DNA of 9,345 nt from CAYVDH01 sp964450355. Its GTDB lineage: Bacteria; Bacteroidota; Bacteroidia; NS11-12g; UBA955. Both the position numbers and the translations under genes were made by a program. Of this stretch, positions 1 to 6,465 are shown piece by piece. The stretch's first letter is position 1; every line of letters begins with the position of its first letter. The notes beneath the pieces were generated by a model. It had not been told where the DNA came from. It saw only the letters and a list, made by a program, of their open reading frames with translations, and did not search any database. The stretch is from the NCBI GenBank assembly GCA_964450355.1, contig CAYVDH010000143.1, forward strand, positions 1 to 9,345, given 5' to 3'.

Positions 1-14
1 TATTCTGTTTGCCA

Positions 15-392
15 TTACCCTATTATTATTGAATTAATTAAATTTCTTTTGATTTCTTTGTATTGATGATGAACTGGACAAGGATTTTTTTCAGAACAGG
101 TTTTTAATCCCAATACACAATCTAAATACAATTTATCACCATCTATAGCTTTAACAATATCGGCTAAAGAAATTTTTAAGTCCTCGCTGGTTAGAAAAAA
201 CCCTCCATTTGGACCTTTGGCAGATTGCACTAATCTTTTTCTACTCAGTTCTTGCAAAATTTTTGCAATAAAATGTTCAGGTGCATCTATACCCTGTGAA
301 ATTTCCTTTACTCCTACCCTGTTATTATCCTTTGACTTTTGTGCTACAAAAATCATGGCTTTTATGGCGTATTCACAAGATTTGGAAAACAT
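15..392 (-). CDS. Rrf2-family transcriptional regulator, IscR-like iron-sulfur ligand set
   Basis: This 125-residue protein matches the Rrf2 family of winged-helix DNA-binding regulators. It opens with the family's typical start (MFSKSCEYAIKAM) and has a helix-turn-helix region at about 26-52 (VKEISQGIDAPEHFIAKIL). The wing carries GPNGGFFL at 60-67. A cysteine cluster lies at C92, C99 and C105, followed by H108. In IscR three cysteines and a histidine two residues after the last Cys bind a [2Fe-2S] cluster; here the pattern is C-X6-C-X5-C-X2-H, against X5/X5/X2 in E. coli IscR. An Fe-S or redox-sensing role is therefore inferred. The C-terminal tail is short for the family, ending soon after the cluster at TAA (15-17). 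The gene has its own -7 element (411-418) with a short leader, so autoregulation is possible. A cysteine desulfurase is encoded nearby, but its target genes cannot be read from the sequence. Confidence 0.92.
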   Translation of the reverse strand: MFSKSCEYAIKAMIFVAQKSKDNNRVGVKEISQGIDAPEHFIAKILQELSRKRLVQSAKGPNGGFFLTSEDLKISLADIVKAIDGDKLYLDCVLGLKTCSEKNPCPVHHQYKEIKRNLINSIIIG

Positions 393-410
393 ACTTTTCT
401 AATTACAGAA

Positions 411-418
411 CAAAGGTA
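411..418 (-). promoter_or_regulatory. Probable -7 promoter element for the Rrf2 regulator gene
   Basis: Read on the minus strand this is TACCTTTG, a perfect match to the Bacteroidetes -7 consensus TAnnTTTG. It lies 18 nt before the ATG, which implies a very short leader. No TTTG is found at the expected -33 distance; that stretch is T-rich (about 439-445). The promoter may therefore be weak or activator-dependent, or this may be a chance match in AT-rich DNA. Confidence 0.5.
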
Positions 419-475
419 AAATAATATTTTAAAATAAAAAGAGTTTTTTATCTTTTATTATGCACAAATTGGTTT

Positions 476-498
476 AATAAAACTTCAACAAATTGAAA
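476..498 (-). terminator. Possible weak intrinsic terminator after the efp-cmk gene run
   Basis: On the minus strand TTTCAA-TTTG-TTGAAG can form a 6-bp hairpin with one G-U pair and a 4-nt loop. It is followed directly by TTTTATT. It lies about 35 nt beyond the stop of the hypothetical gene, a sensible place for a terminator. The stem is short and AT-rich, so this is only a candidate. Confidence 0.3.
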
Positions 499-500
499 TA

Positions 501-523
501 TAACAATTTAAATTAACAATTTA
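501..523. repeat. Pair of 10-bp direct repeats, 13-bp period
   Basis: The 10-mer TAACAATTTA occurs at 501-510 and again at 514-523, separated by AAT. It lies in the AT-rich gap between the hypothetical gene and the Rrf2 gene. The two copies are identical, but the composition is simple, so a chance or slippage origin is possible. A spaced pair like this could also be a binding site for a dimeric or tandem regulator; nothing else supports that. Confidence 0.5.
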
Positions 524-531
524 TAGTAATT

Positions 532-1005
532 TTAACCCCAATTTTGAATTAATTTCAAATAATCGTGTTGTAAATCTTCGTGTAGTTTAGAAATGGATTT
601 AACGATTTTGTTTTTTTGATTTTCTAAAATTGTTGTGTACGGAGTATAACTTTGTTTCTTTTTAGCTATGGGTTGAATTAAATCATGGACAAGCAATAAC
701 ACTTCGACCTGAACTTTATCTGACCCACTGTATTTTATGTACTTATTTGCTATTCTGATGATTTTTCTTACTTGTTTTGTCGCTTTGTAATTGTTGTCAA
801 ACAACAATTCATCAAATTCACCCTTAATATACAATTTAACTTGCTCAATATAATGATCAACATCGTCCGATTGAAACAATAAATAGGCAGCTAACTCTTT
901 GTTTTCTTTTTTATATTTAGCCAATTTTAACACCAATGACATTAATTCTTTAGAGCTTTTGTAACTTAACTCTTGTTTAATATCGTTAATGCTGTATTGC
1001 CTCAT
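532..1005 (-). CDS. Conserved hypothetical helical protein downstream of cmk
   Basis: The 157-residue protein has no enzyme motif that I can identify. It is rich in Lys, Glu, Leu and Ile and reads as entirely alpha-helical, with no signal peptide or membrane segment, so it is probably cytoplasmic. The segments SSKELMSLVLKLAKYKKENKE (about 17-37) and the C-terminal ISKLHEDLQHDYLK (about 138-151) resemble a small uncharacterised protein I associate with Bacteroidetes genomes; that is recollection, not a search result. Its ATG overlaps the cmk stop in an ATGA (1002-1005), so it is probably translationally coupled to cmk and is the last gene of the efp-led run. Function is unknown. Its charged helical character could suit a nucleic-acid or protein-binding role, but that is only a guess. 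Confidence 0.88.
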   Translation of the reverse strand: MRQYSINDIKQELSYKSSKELMSLVLKLAKYKKENKELAAYLLFQSDDVDHYIEQVKLYIKGEFDELLFDNNYKATKQVRKIIRIANKYIKYSGSDKVQVEVLLLVHDLIQPIAKKKQSYTPYTTILENQKNKIVKSISKLHEDLQHDYLKLIQNWG

Positions 1006-1691
1006 GATATGTTGTTTATTTTTTCTAAGGCTAAATCCAAAGCAATGTTTTTTTGTTCCTCTCTAGTTAAATTTGAATTATCAATTTCTACTGCATCTTC
1101 GGCTTTTTTTAGAGGGCTATTTTCTCTGTTTGAATCTTGAAAATCTCGTTGATTTAAATTAGTTAAAACATCTTCAAAACTTATTTGAGTATTTCCTTTA
1201 GCTTTTAATTCATTCCATCTTCTTTCTGCTCTAATTTCTGGTTTAGCTGTCATAAACAATTTGAGTTCCGCATCTGGAAACACCACTGTACCTATGTCTC
1301 TACCATCCATAACAACGCCTTTGCTCTCTCCTATTTTCTTTTGTTGTTTTACCAATTCTTCTCTTACAATTCCTATTTTACTTACTGGGCTCACCATTGA
1401 ACTCACTTCCATAGTTCTTATTTCATTTTCAATATTCACCCCATTTAAATACGTATTGTAATAATTTGTATTTGCATCGTATTTAAATTCTATGCATATG
1501 TTGTTCAATAAGTTTTGAATTGCAATGTCATCGTCTAGTTGTATGTTTTGTTGAATGATGGCATAAGTTACAGCTCTATACATTGCACCAGTATCTATAA
1601 ATAAATACGATAATTCATGAGCTAGTTCTTTGGCTAATGTACCTTTTCCACAACTGGAATAACCGTCAATTGCTATGTTGATTTTTTTCAA
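1002..1691 (-). CDS. cmk: Cytidylate kinase (CMP/dCMP kinase), TTG start
   Basis: This enzyme phosphorylates CMP and dCMP with ATP in cytoplasmic pyrimidine nucleotide synthesis. The 229-residue length is normal for bacterial Cmk. Visible motifs are the P-loop GYSSCGKGT (10-18), DTGAMYRA (33-40), DGRDIGT (129-135), and the NMP/lid region from RDFQDSNRE (182-190) to SPLKKAEDAVEIDNS (192-206), with arginines matching those that bind phosphates in E. coli Cmk. The start codon is TTG at 1691-1689. An in-frame TGA lies only two codons upstream and no ATG or GTG precedes the P-loop, while translation from TTG gives the canonical MKKINIAIDG opening. It follows the cysteine desulfurase by 10 nt and overlaps the next gene by 4 nt. 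The P-loop reads GKGT where many homologues have GKST, a mild variation. Confidence 0.97.
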   Translation of the reverse strand: MKKINIAIDGYSSCGKGTLAKELAHELSYLFIDTGAMYRAVTYAIIQQNIQLDDDIAIQNLLNNICIEFKYDANTNYYNTYLNGVNIENEIRTMEVSSMVSPVSKIGIVREELVKQQKKIGESKGVVMDGRDIGTVVFPDAELKLFMTAKPEIRAERRWNELKAKGNTQISFEDVLTNLNQRDFQDSNRENSPLKKAEDAVEIDNSNLTREEQKNIALDLALEKINNIS

Positions 1692-1701
1692 ATTGTATCA
1701 A

Positions 1702-2847
1702 TCATTCATGTTTAGCTTCTGCTAAAAACAATTCTTTAATGTAATTAAATACTTTGTTAATTTCTTGTTCTGTATTGTATTTCCCAAAAGAAAAGCGAAC
1801 AGGTGAGCAATCTAAGTTTTTACCTATTGCTCTTATAACATGCGAACCTTTATTGCTGCCCGAAGAACAAGCGCTTCCTCCAGAAATAGATATGTGATTT
1901 AAATCGAAATTAAACAAAAGTAATTCACCTGCAGCTGGTGGACAAAATGCAACATTTAATACAGTGTATAAACTTTGTCCCTTTGCATCGCCATTAAATT
2001 TCACAAAAGGCAATTCTTGTTCAAATTTTTCTATCATCAATTGTTTCAAATTTGAAATGTGCTTTTGTTTTTGTTTCAAATCCCTGTATGAAATTTCTAA
2101 CGCTTTAGCTAAGCCAACTATGCCATATACATTTTCTGTTCCGCCCCTCATTTCTCTTTCTTGAGCACCTCCTGTTAAATGTGGCTTTAATTTAACCCCC
2201 TTTCTTATAAACATAAATCCTATGCCCTTAGGTCCATTAAATTTATGTGCTGCTCCTACCATAAAATCTACATTTAATTGTGCTAAATCAAATTCATAAT
2301 AACCCATGGATTGAACGGTATCGCTATGAAAATAGGCATTGTTTTGTTTACAAAGATTAGCTACTTTTTCTATTGCCAACAAATTACCAACCTCATTATT
2401 TCCATGCATTAAAGTTACTAAAACGTGTTCATTGCTTTTTAACAATTCTTCAAGATGCAATAAATCAACATGACCATTTTCATATAATTTTACAAAGTGA
2501 ACCTTAACTAACCCTTTGTGTTCAAGATCTTCTACTGTATGCAACACAGCGTGATGTTCTATAGGAGAAGTAATGATGTTCTTTATTCCTAATGACTCAA
2601 CACAAGACCTAATGATGGTGTTATCTGCTTCTGTCCCACCTGATGTAAAATAGATTTCAGAAGGCAAACAATTTAAAATAGTAGCAATGGTTTTTCTACT
2701 TGATTCAACATGCGCTTTGGCTTTTCTACCATCTGCATGGGATGATGATGGATTTCCAAAATCTTCTTTCATCACTTGGGTCATTACTTCTACGACTTCT
2801 GGGTCGATAGGAGTAGTAGCTGCATTATCTAAGTATATTCTTTTCAT
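1702..2847 (-). CDS. Class I cysteine desulfurase (NifS/IscS family)
   Basis: This PLP enzyme takes sulfur from L-cysteine as a persulfide, giving alanine, for Fe-S cluster and thio-cofactor assembly. The 381 residues open with YLDNAATTP (5-13). GGTEADN (70-76) shapes the cofactor site. His99 corresponds to the ring-stacking histidine, Asp176 (HSD) and Gln179 contact PLP, and AAHKFNGPKG (199-208) supplies the Schiff-base lysine, K202. The catalytic loop GGSACSSGS (323-331) places the nucleophile at C327. The loop's SACSSGS form marks class I (IscS/NifS) rather than class II (SufS, RxGHHCA). No IscU or scaffold gene is adjacent, so IscS versus a specialised NifS-like role is unresolved. The start overlaps the preceding agmatinase stop (ATGA, 2844-2847), implying co-translation. 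The nearby Rrf2 regulator could be connected, but that is inference. Confidence 0.96.
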   Translation of the reverse strand: MKRIYLDNAATTPIDPEVVEVMTQVMKEDFGNPSSSHADGRKAKAHVESSRKTIATILNCLPSEIYFTSGGTEADNTIIRSCVESLGIKNIITSPIEHHAVLHTVEDLEHKGLVKVHFVKLYENGHVDLLHLEELLKSNEHVLVTLMHGNNEVGNLLAIEKVANLCKQNNAYFHSDTVQSMGYYEFDLAQLNVDFMVGAAHKFNGPKGIGFMFIRKGVKLKPHLTGGAQEREMRGGTENVYGIVGLAKALEISYRDLKQKQKHISNLKQLMIEKFEQELPFVKFNGDAKGQSLYTVLNVAFCPPAAGELLLFNFDLNHISISGGSACSSGSNKGSHVIRAIGKNLDCSPVRFSFGKYNTEQEINKVFNYIKELFLAEAKHE

Positions 2848-3746
2848 TGAGATAATTGGTTATTTAAACAACAATAACCAATGATTTTATAAACTAATTT
2901 AGCTAAGTTAAATTGAGTTAAAATTTCTCCTTCTTTTGGAGCACATTCTACCACATCAAATCCGATGATTTGTTTTTTTTCACTTACTTTTCTTAGGAAT
3001 TCTAGTCCCTGATGCCAAGTTAATCCTCCTGGTTCAGCTGTACCAACTGCGGGCATTACTGAGGGGTCAAATCCATCGGCATCTATAGTGATATACACTT
3101 TGTCTTTTAATTTTGAAATGCAATCATCCATCCATTGATTGTTGTTGTATAATTGATGGGCATAAAAGGTGTTAATCAGTGAAGAACTTTTAATCAGTTC
3201 AGCTTCTTCTTTACATTGAGCTCTTATCCCAACTTGACAAATAGGCAAACCTAAATCATGAATTCTTGCAAGCACACTAGCATGAGAATATGGATTATCG
3301 TGATAAGATGATCTTAAGTCACTATGTGCATCGATTTGCAATACTGAAAAATCAGAATGATGTTTGGCAAAGGCTTTAACAAAACCCAATGAAACAGTGT
3401 GTTCTGAACCAAGAGAGACTACAAATTTACCTTGTTCTAAATGAAAATTAGTTGAATCTTCAATCAAGTTAACTGCATCAATATTTACTTTATTTGTAAA
3501 ATCTAAAGGTTTTAAGGTGCATATGCCTACTTTTTTGTAAGCTTCTTGATCTGTTTCTTCATCATAAAATTCAACAAAATGACTAGCATTTATTATTTCT
3601 TCAGGACCTTTATCACTTCCTTGTAAATAAGAACTTGTGAATTCGTATGGAGCAGATTGAATCACTACTTTAGAACTTTCGTATTCGAAAAGTTCAGATT
3701 CAGTTATGCCTAAAAAATTTTCTTCGGTAGAAAAAAACTGATTCAT
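2844..3746 (-). CDS. speB: Agmatinase-type ureohydrolase (arginase/agmatinase family)
   Basis: The 300-residue protein belongs to the binuclear-manganese ureohydrolase family. It most likely hydrolyses agmatine to putrescine and urea in polyamine synthesis. The metal-binding signatures are all present: GSEHTV (H116), DAHSD (D139, H141, D143) and DADGFDPS (D222, D224, plus D227), followed by the conserved GTAEPGGL (235-242). All six expected metal ligands are intact, so it should be active. H155 in SHAS fits the conserved active-site histidine position. Agmatinase is preferred over arginase or formimidoylglutamase from overall resemblance to SpeB proteins, but motifs alone do not settle substrate. 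It begins 1 nt after the efp stop and overlaps the cysteine desulfurase by 4 nt. No arginine decarboxylase gene lies in the window, so the agmatine source is not visible. Confidence 0.92.
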   Translation of the reverse strand: MNQFFSTEENFLGITESELFEYESSKVVIQSAPYEFTSSYLQGSDKGPEEIINASHFVEFYDEETDQEAYKKVGICTLKPLDFTNKVNIDAVNLIEDSTNFHLEQGKFVVSLGSEHTVSLGFVKAFAKHHSDFSVLQIDAHSDLRSSYHDNPYSHASVLARIHDLGLPICQVGIRAQCKEEAELIKSSSLINTFYAHQLYNNNQWMDDCISKLKDKVYITIDADGFDPSVMPAVGTAEPGGLTWHQGLEFLRKVSEKKQIIGFDVVECAPKEGEILTQFNLAKLVYKIIGYCCLNNQLSQ

Positions 3747-3747
3747 T

Positions 3748-4311
3748 TTACTTTACTCTCTCTACGTATGCAATGGTTCTTAAATCAATTTTAATTTTAT
3801 CGTTGGTATCCACAAACAATGGCACCATCAATGTTGCACCTGTTGATACTGTAGCTGGTTTTAATGCGTTTGTTGCAGTATCTCCTCTTACTCCAGGCTC
3901 AGTGTAGGTTACCTCAAGTTCAACATGCGTTGGAGGTTGAGCTCCTATTGGAGTATCGCCATTTTCAAATGATACCAATATAGTCATTCCTTCAATCATG
4001 AAAGCAGCTGCTTCTCCAAAATAATGTTCAGGAATGTTGTATTGCTCAAACGATTCATTGTCCATGCATATTAAATCGGTACCTTCTTTGTATAAATAAG
4101 CAAGTTCTCGAACTTCTACTCTTACTTGTTCTACTTTTTCTCCAGGATTAAATCTGTGTTCTACTGATTTTCCTGTTTTGGCATTTTTCATCTTTGCTTG
4201 ATAAAATGCTCTTAAGTTTCCTGGTGTTCTGTGAATGTATTCTATGATTTGAACCAATTCCCCATTGTGCCTAATGAATTGACCTACTGATAAATCTGAA
4301 GCTGTAGCCAT
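3748..4311 (-). CDS. efp: Elongation factor P with an atypical Asn loop tip
   Basis: EF-P binds stalled ribosomes near the E site and promotes peptide bond formation at polyproline stretches. The 187-residue length is standard. It has the N-terminal KOW-like domain (about 1-65) and two OB domains. The C-terminal signature TYTEPGVRGDTATNALKPAT (134-153) and the ending IDLRTIAYVERVK are clear. The domain I loop that reaches the P-site tRNA reads HRTPGNLRAF (27-36). Aligned on the PG and AF residues with the usual KPGKGxAF, the modified Lys position is Asn32 and an Arg lies at 34, so neither Lys modification (EpmA/B, hydroxylation, YmfI type) nor EarP rhamnosylation at the tip appears possible. 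The gene heads a run with agmatinase and has a consensus promoter at 4336-4367. Start is ATG at 4311, giving MATASDLSVGQ, typical of the family. Confidence 0.97.
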   Translation of the reverse strand: MATASDLSVGQFIRHNGELVQIIEYIHRTPGNLRAFYQAKMKNAKTGKSVEHRFNPGEKVEQVRVEVRELAYLYKEGTDLICMDNESFEQYNIPEHYFGEAAAFMIEGMTILVSFENGDTPIGAQPPTHVELEVTYTEPGVRGDTATNALKPATVSTGATLMVPLFVDTNDKIKIDLRTIAYVERVK

Positions 4312-4335
4312 GTTATTACTTATTTATATTTCCCG

Positions 4336-4367
4336 CAAAAATAGGCTGATTATATGGCTTAAACAAA
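4336..4367 (-). promoter_or_regulatory. Bacteroidetes-type -33/-7 promoter for efp
   Basis: On the minus strand TTTG (4364-4367) is followed by 20 nt and then TATTTTTG (4336-4343), a perfect TAnnTTTG. The -7 box ends 24 nt before the efp ATG, so the leader would be short. The 82-nt gap behind the racemase is the only sizeable break in this part of the window. The same 20-nt spacing is seen at the tRNA-His promoter, which strengthens both calls. Confidence 0.72.
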
Positions 4368-4393
4368 TTATAGACTTATTTTACATAAGCATT

Positions 4394-5152
4394 CTATTTA
4401 ATCTCATGATTATTCAATGATATTGGCACCTTCTCTACATTATGTAGTTGCACATTAAAACAAGTTAATGCTGACTGTTTCATCTGCTCTTCGCTGCCAG
4501 TTGTCATCCAAGTTGAAGTTGACTCTCCCCCTATATTCACTTGCCAATTATTCATGATCCATTTGTGCATCTCTGTTATGGGATCTATAAATACCGAGTT
4601 TTTAGCTGCCTTTTGCAAACTATCTATTATCACTGGATAATGTGTACACGCCAACAAAATGTATTGAATGTGTTGGATTGGACTTAATGCATTTTCTATA
4701 TTCAACATTAGTTCATCTGAATCAATATCGCCAGCTTCAATCTTAATTGATAACTCTTGGCCTATGGATTGAAAAACTGAAATGCCTATGGGCTCTAATA
4801 ACTGTTTATATCTGTTAGACTCAACCGTTCTTTTACCACCTAAAACAGCAATTTCCTTCGCGCCTATTTCCACTACTTTATTCGCAGCATGTTTAATTAC
4901 ACCTATTAAGACTTCGTTGTCATTAATTACAGTGCTGGCAGCATTGCATGCTATGGCAACATGATTGATGTCTAATTTTTTAAAAAAACTAAGCACTTTT
5001 TCAATTCTTAATTTTAATTCATCTTCGTGCACTTTGCCATAAGGTGTATATCCTGTATCTGATAGGTAAACAATGTCAGCTTTTGAATCTCGTCTTAAAA
5101 GTTTGTATAAACCCAAACCTCCAATGCCATAATCACATATTCCAATCTTCAT
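4394..5152 (-). CDS. Asp/Glu racemase family protein, divergent MurI-like
   Basis: The 252-residue protein has the two-domain fold signatures of cofactor-independent amino-acid racemases. Both catalytic cysteines are present: C69 in ACNAAST and C169 in ACTHYP. The MurI-like YLSDTGYTPYGK (29-40) and the C-terminal TTGSEEQ...VEKV pattern are also visible. The natural assignment is glutamate racemase, which makes D-glutamate for peptidoglycan. However, the N-terminal substrate motif, usually FDSGxGG, reads CDYGIGG (6-12): Asp7 is kept, but the Ser next to it is Tyr8. Together with overall divergence this leaves open a specialised racemase of another acidic amino acid rather than the housekeeping MurI. 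It starts 2 nt after the stop of the methyltransferase fusion gene, so the two are very probably co-translated. No signal peptide is seen, so it is cytoplasmic. Confidence 0.82.
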   Translation of the reverse strand: MKIGICDYGIGGLGLYKLLRRDSKADIVYLSDTGYTPYGKVHEDELKLRIEKVLSFFKKLDINHVAIACNAASTVINDNEVLIGVIKHAANKVVEIGAKEIAVLGGKRTVESNRYKQLLEPIGISVFQSIGQELSIKIEAGDIDSDELMLNIENALSPIQHIQYILLACTHYPVIIDSLQKAAKNSVFIDPITEMHKWIMNNWQVNIGGESTSTWMTTGSEEQMKQSALTCFNVQLHNVEKVPISLNNHEIK

Positions 5153-5154
5153 AT

Positions 5155-6447
5155 TTAAGGATAACTTAAATTAATGTTGCTTATGTTTTCTATGTTTCCA
5201 GAATCAAACGCTATAATACAAGAATTATAACCAATGTTTATTTTTTCAATCTTTTTTCCAGGAAATCTACTTTCTAAATACCACTTCATTTCGTGTTCCG
5301 ACCTGATAGGATTGTACTTTAACATGTTTGCCCAATCAGGAGAAGTTACTAATTTCTTTAACTCATTATAAAACTGAGGGTTTTTCAATCTCTGAATGTA
5401 ATTGATTATTTTATCGTATAAAAACAAATGGATTTCATGCCATTTTACTGGTACATTCACCATGTCTATGATCAATACTTTTCCTCCGGGTTTTAACACT
5501 CTTTTTATTTCATTCATTATTGGATCCCAATCTAAATAACGAAAAGACAACATCGAAATGACAACATCGATTGATTGATCATGAACAGGCAAAACAAGTT
5601 CATTAATGACTTTAAATTCAATGTTTGAATTGCTTTCATTTAATTTTATTGCATAGTTTATTATTGATTCTGAAGCATCAATACCTATGCCTGAGCTTAT
5701 AGAAGGTGATAATTCTTTCAATAACGAACCATTGCCACAACCTAAATCCAATACTTTTATGTTTTTATCTTTGGGCAAATGTTTATTTAACCAATGCCAC
5801 TCATCATGCCTTACTTTAATGTCTTTAAAGGCTTCAGCGTATAAATGTGCAACCTTGTTGTATGAAGAATCTTTTCCAATTTCATTGCCTTTAAATGATT
5901 TTATTTTTTCCAAAGTCATGGTACCTGAATACTTTCTAATGGATGCAACTATTCCATGAGATTTTTTACCAGGACAACCTACAGCAAATATCTGTTTGGA
6001 ACTTGAATTCGCTTTTTTAAACTTAGTTCTATCCGTGGAGAATGCCGTGTACCAATGGTATCCAAAGGTTTCCACATTAAATTGTTCTGCAAAATAGGGG
6101 GCAAACCATCTGGCAGAACGACAACAATGAAAATAAGCTTTGGCGTTATTCGAAAATGGGATTTGAAGTGTTCTTAACTCATAAGGACTAAACTGTTCGG
6201 GGTAATTCACCGTGCCATACATGGGACCATACATTCCTGAATGCCCAATAAAATGTAATTCATCTATCGTTTTAAGTTCTTTCTGGATTGTATGAAACAA
6301 TTCAACTAAGTCCTTTTTACCCAAAATACCTCGACACACTACCTCATTATTCCCTTGTTGTTTGAATTCGTTTCTCAATGTTTCCGATGCTATTCTAAAC
6401 ATATCACTTCCCTTTCTGTACGAGGTTGTATATACAATTAAAATCAT
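5155..6447 (-). CDS. Two-domain protein: N-terminal His/Cys domain fused to class I SAM methyltransferase
   Basis: The 430-residue protein has two parts. The C-terminal half is a class I SAM-dependent methyltransferase: motif I VLDLGCGNG (232-240), the acidic strand GIGIDAS (253-259, D257), a strand at about 291-305 (SIDVVISMLSFRYLD), and LKPGGKVLIID (318-328). It is closest in style to UbiE/Methyltransf_11 small-molecule enzymes; the substrate is unknown. The first 190 residues are not a recognised methyltransferase part. They begin with a beta strand (ILIVYTTS) and contain LHFIGHSGMYG (64-74, H69) and AYFHCCRSARWF (104-115, C108/C109). A His-Gly strand followed about 40 residues later by a strand ending in Cys resembles the caspase/CHAT dyad, but this is pattern-reading only. 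No signal or membrane segment is seen. It lies 18 nt after the LEA gene and 2 nt before the racemase gene. Confidence 0.85.
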   Translation of the reverse strand: MILIVYTTSYRKGSDMFRIASETLRNEFKQQGNNEVVCRGILGKKDLVELFHTIQKELKTIDELHFIGHSGMYGPMYGTVNYPEQFSPYELRTLQIPFSNNAKAYFHCCRSARWFAPYFAEQFNVETFGYHWYTAFSTDRTKFKKANSSSKQIFAVGCPGKKSHGIVASIRKYSGTMTLEKIKSFKGNEIGKDSSYNKVAHLYAEAFKDIKVRHDEWHWLNKHLPKDKNIKVLDLGCGNGSLLKELSPSISSGIGIDASESIINYAIKLNESNSNIEFKVINELVLPVHDQSIDVVISMLSFRYLDWDPIMNEIKRVLKPGGKVLIIDMVNVPVKWHEIHLFLYDKIINYIQRLKNPQFYNELKKLVTSPDWANMLKYNPIRSEHEMKWYLESRFPGKKIEKINIGYNSCIIAFDSGNIENISNINLSYP

Positions 6448-6465
6448 AAGTTGAATAGCAAAGGG

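Noticed and set aside
1..40. Frameshift or truncation at the C-terminus of the Rrf2 regulator
   Set aside because: The protein is short for the family, but the DNA-binding region and all cluster ligands precede the stop, and only 14 bases lie beyond it, so truncation cannot be judged.
4374..4389. Hairpin CTTAT/ATAAG after the racemase stop as a terminator
   Set aside because: The stem is only 5 bp and AT-rich, and no T-run follows, so readthrough into efp is as likely.
217..5959. Plus-strand open frames at 217-402, 1261-1461, 1964-2164, 2687-2884, 4782-4964 and 5687-5959
   Set aside because: Each is antisense to a well-supported minus-strand gene, and none has a plausible protein family.
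6226..6258. GHSGM in the fusion protein as a lipase-type GxSxG nucleophile elbow
   Set aside because: The residue two after Ser is Met, not Gly, and no matching Asp/His order follows, so an alpha/beta hydrolase is not supported.
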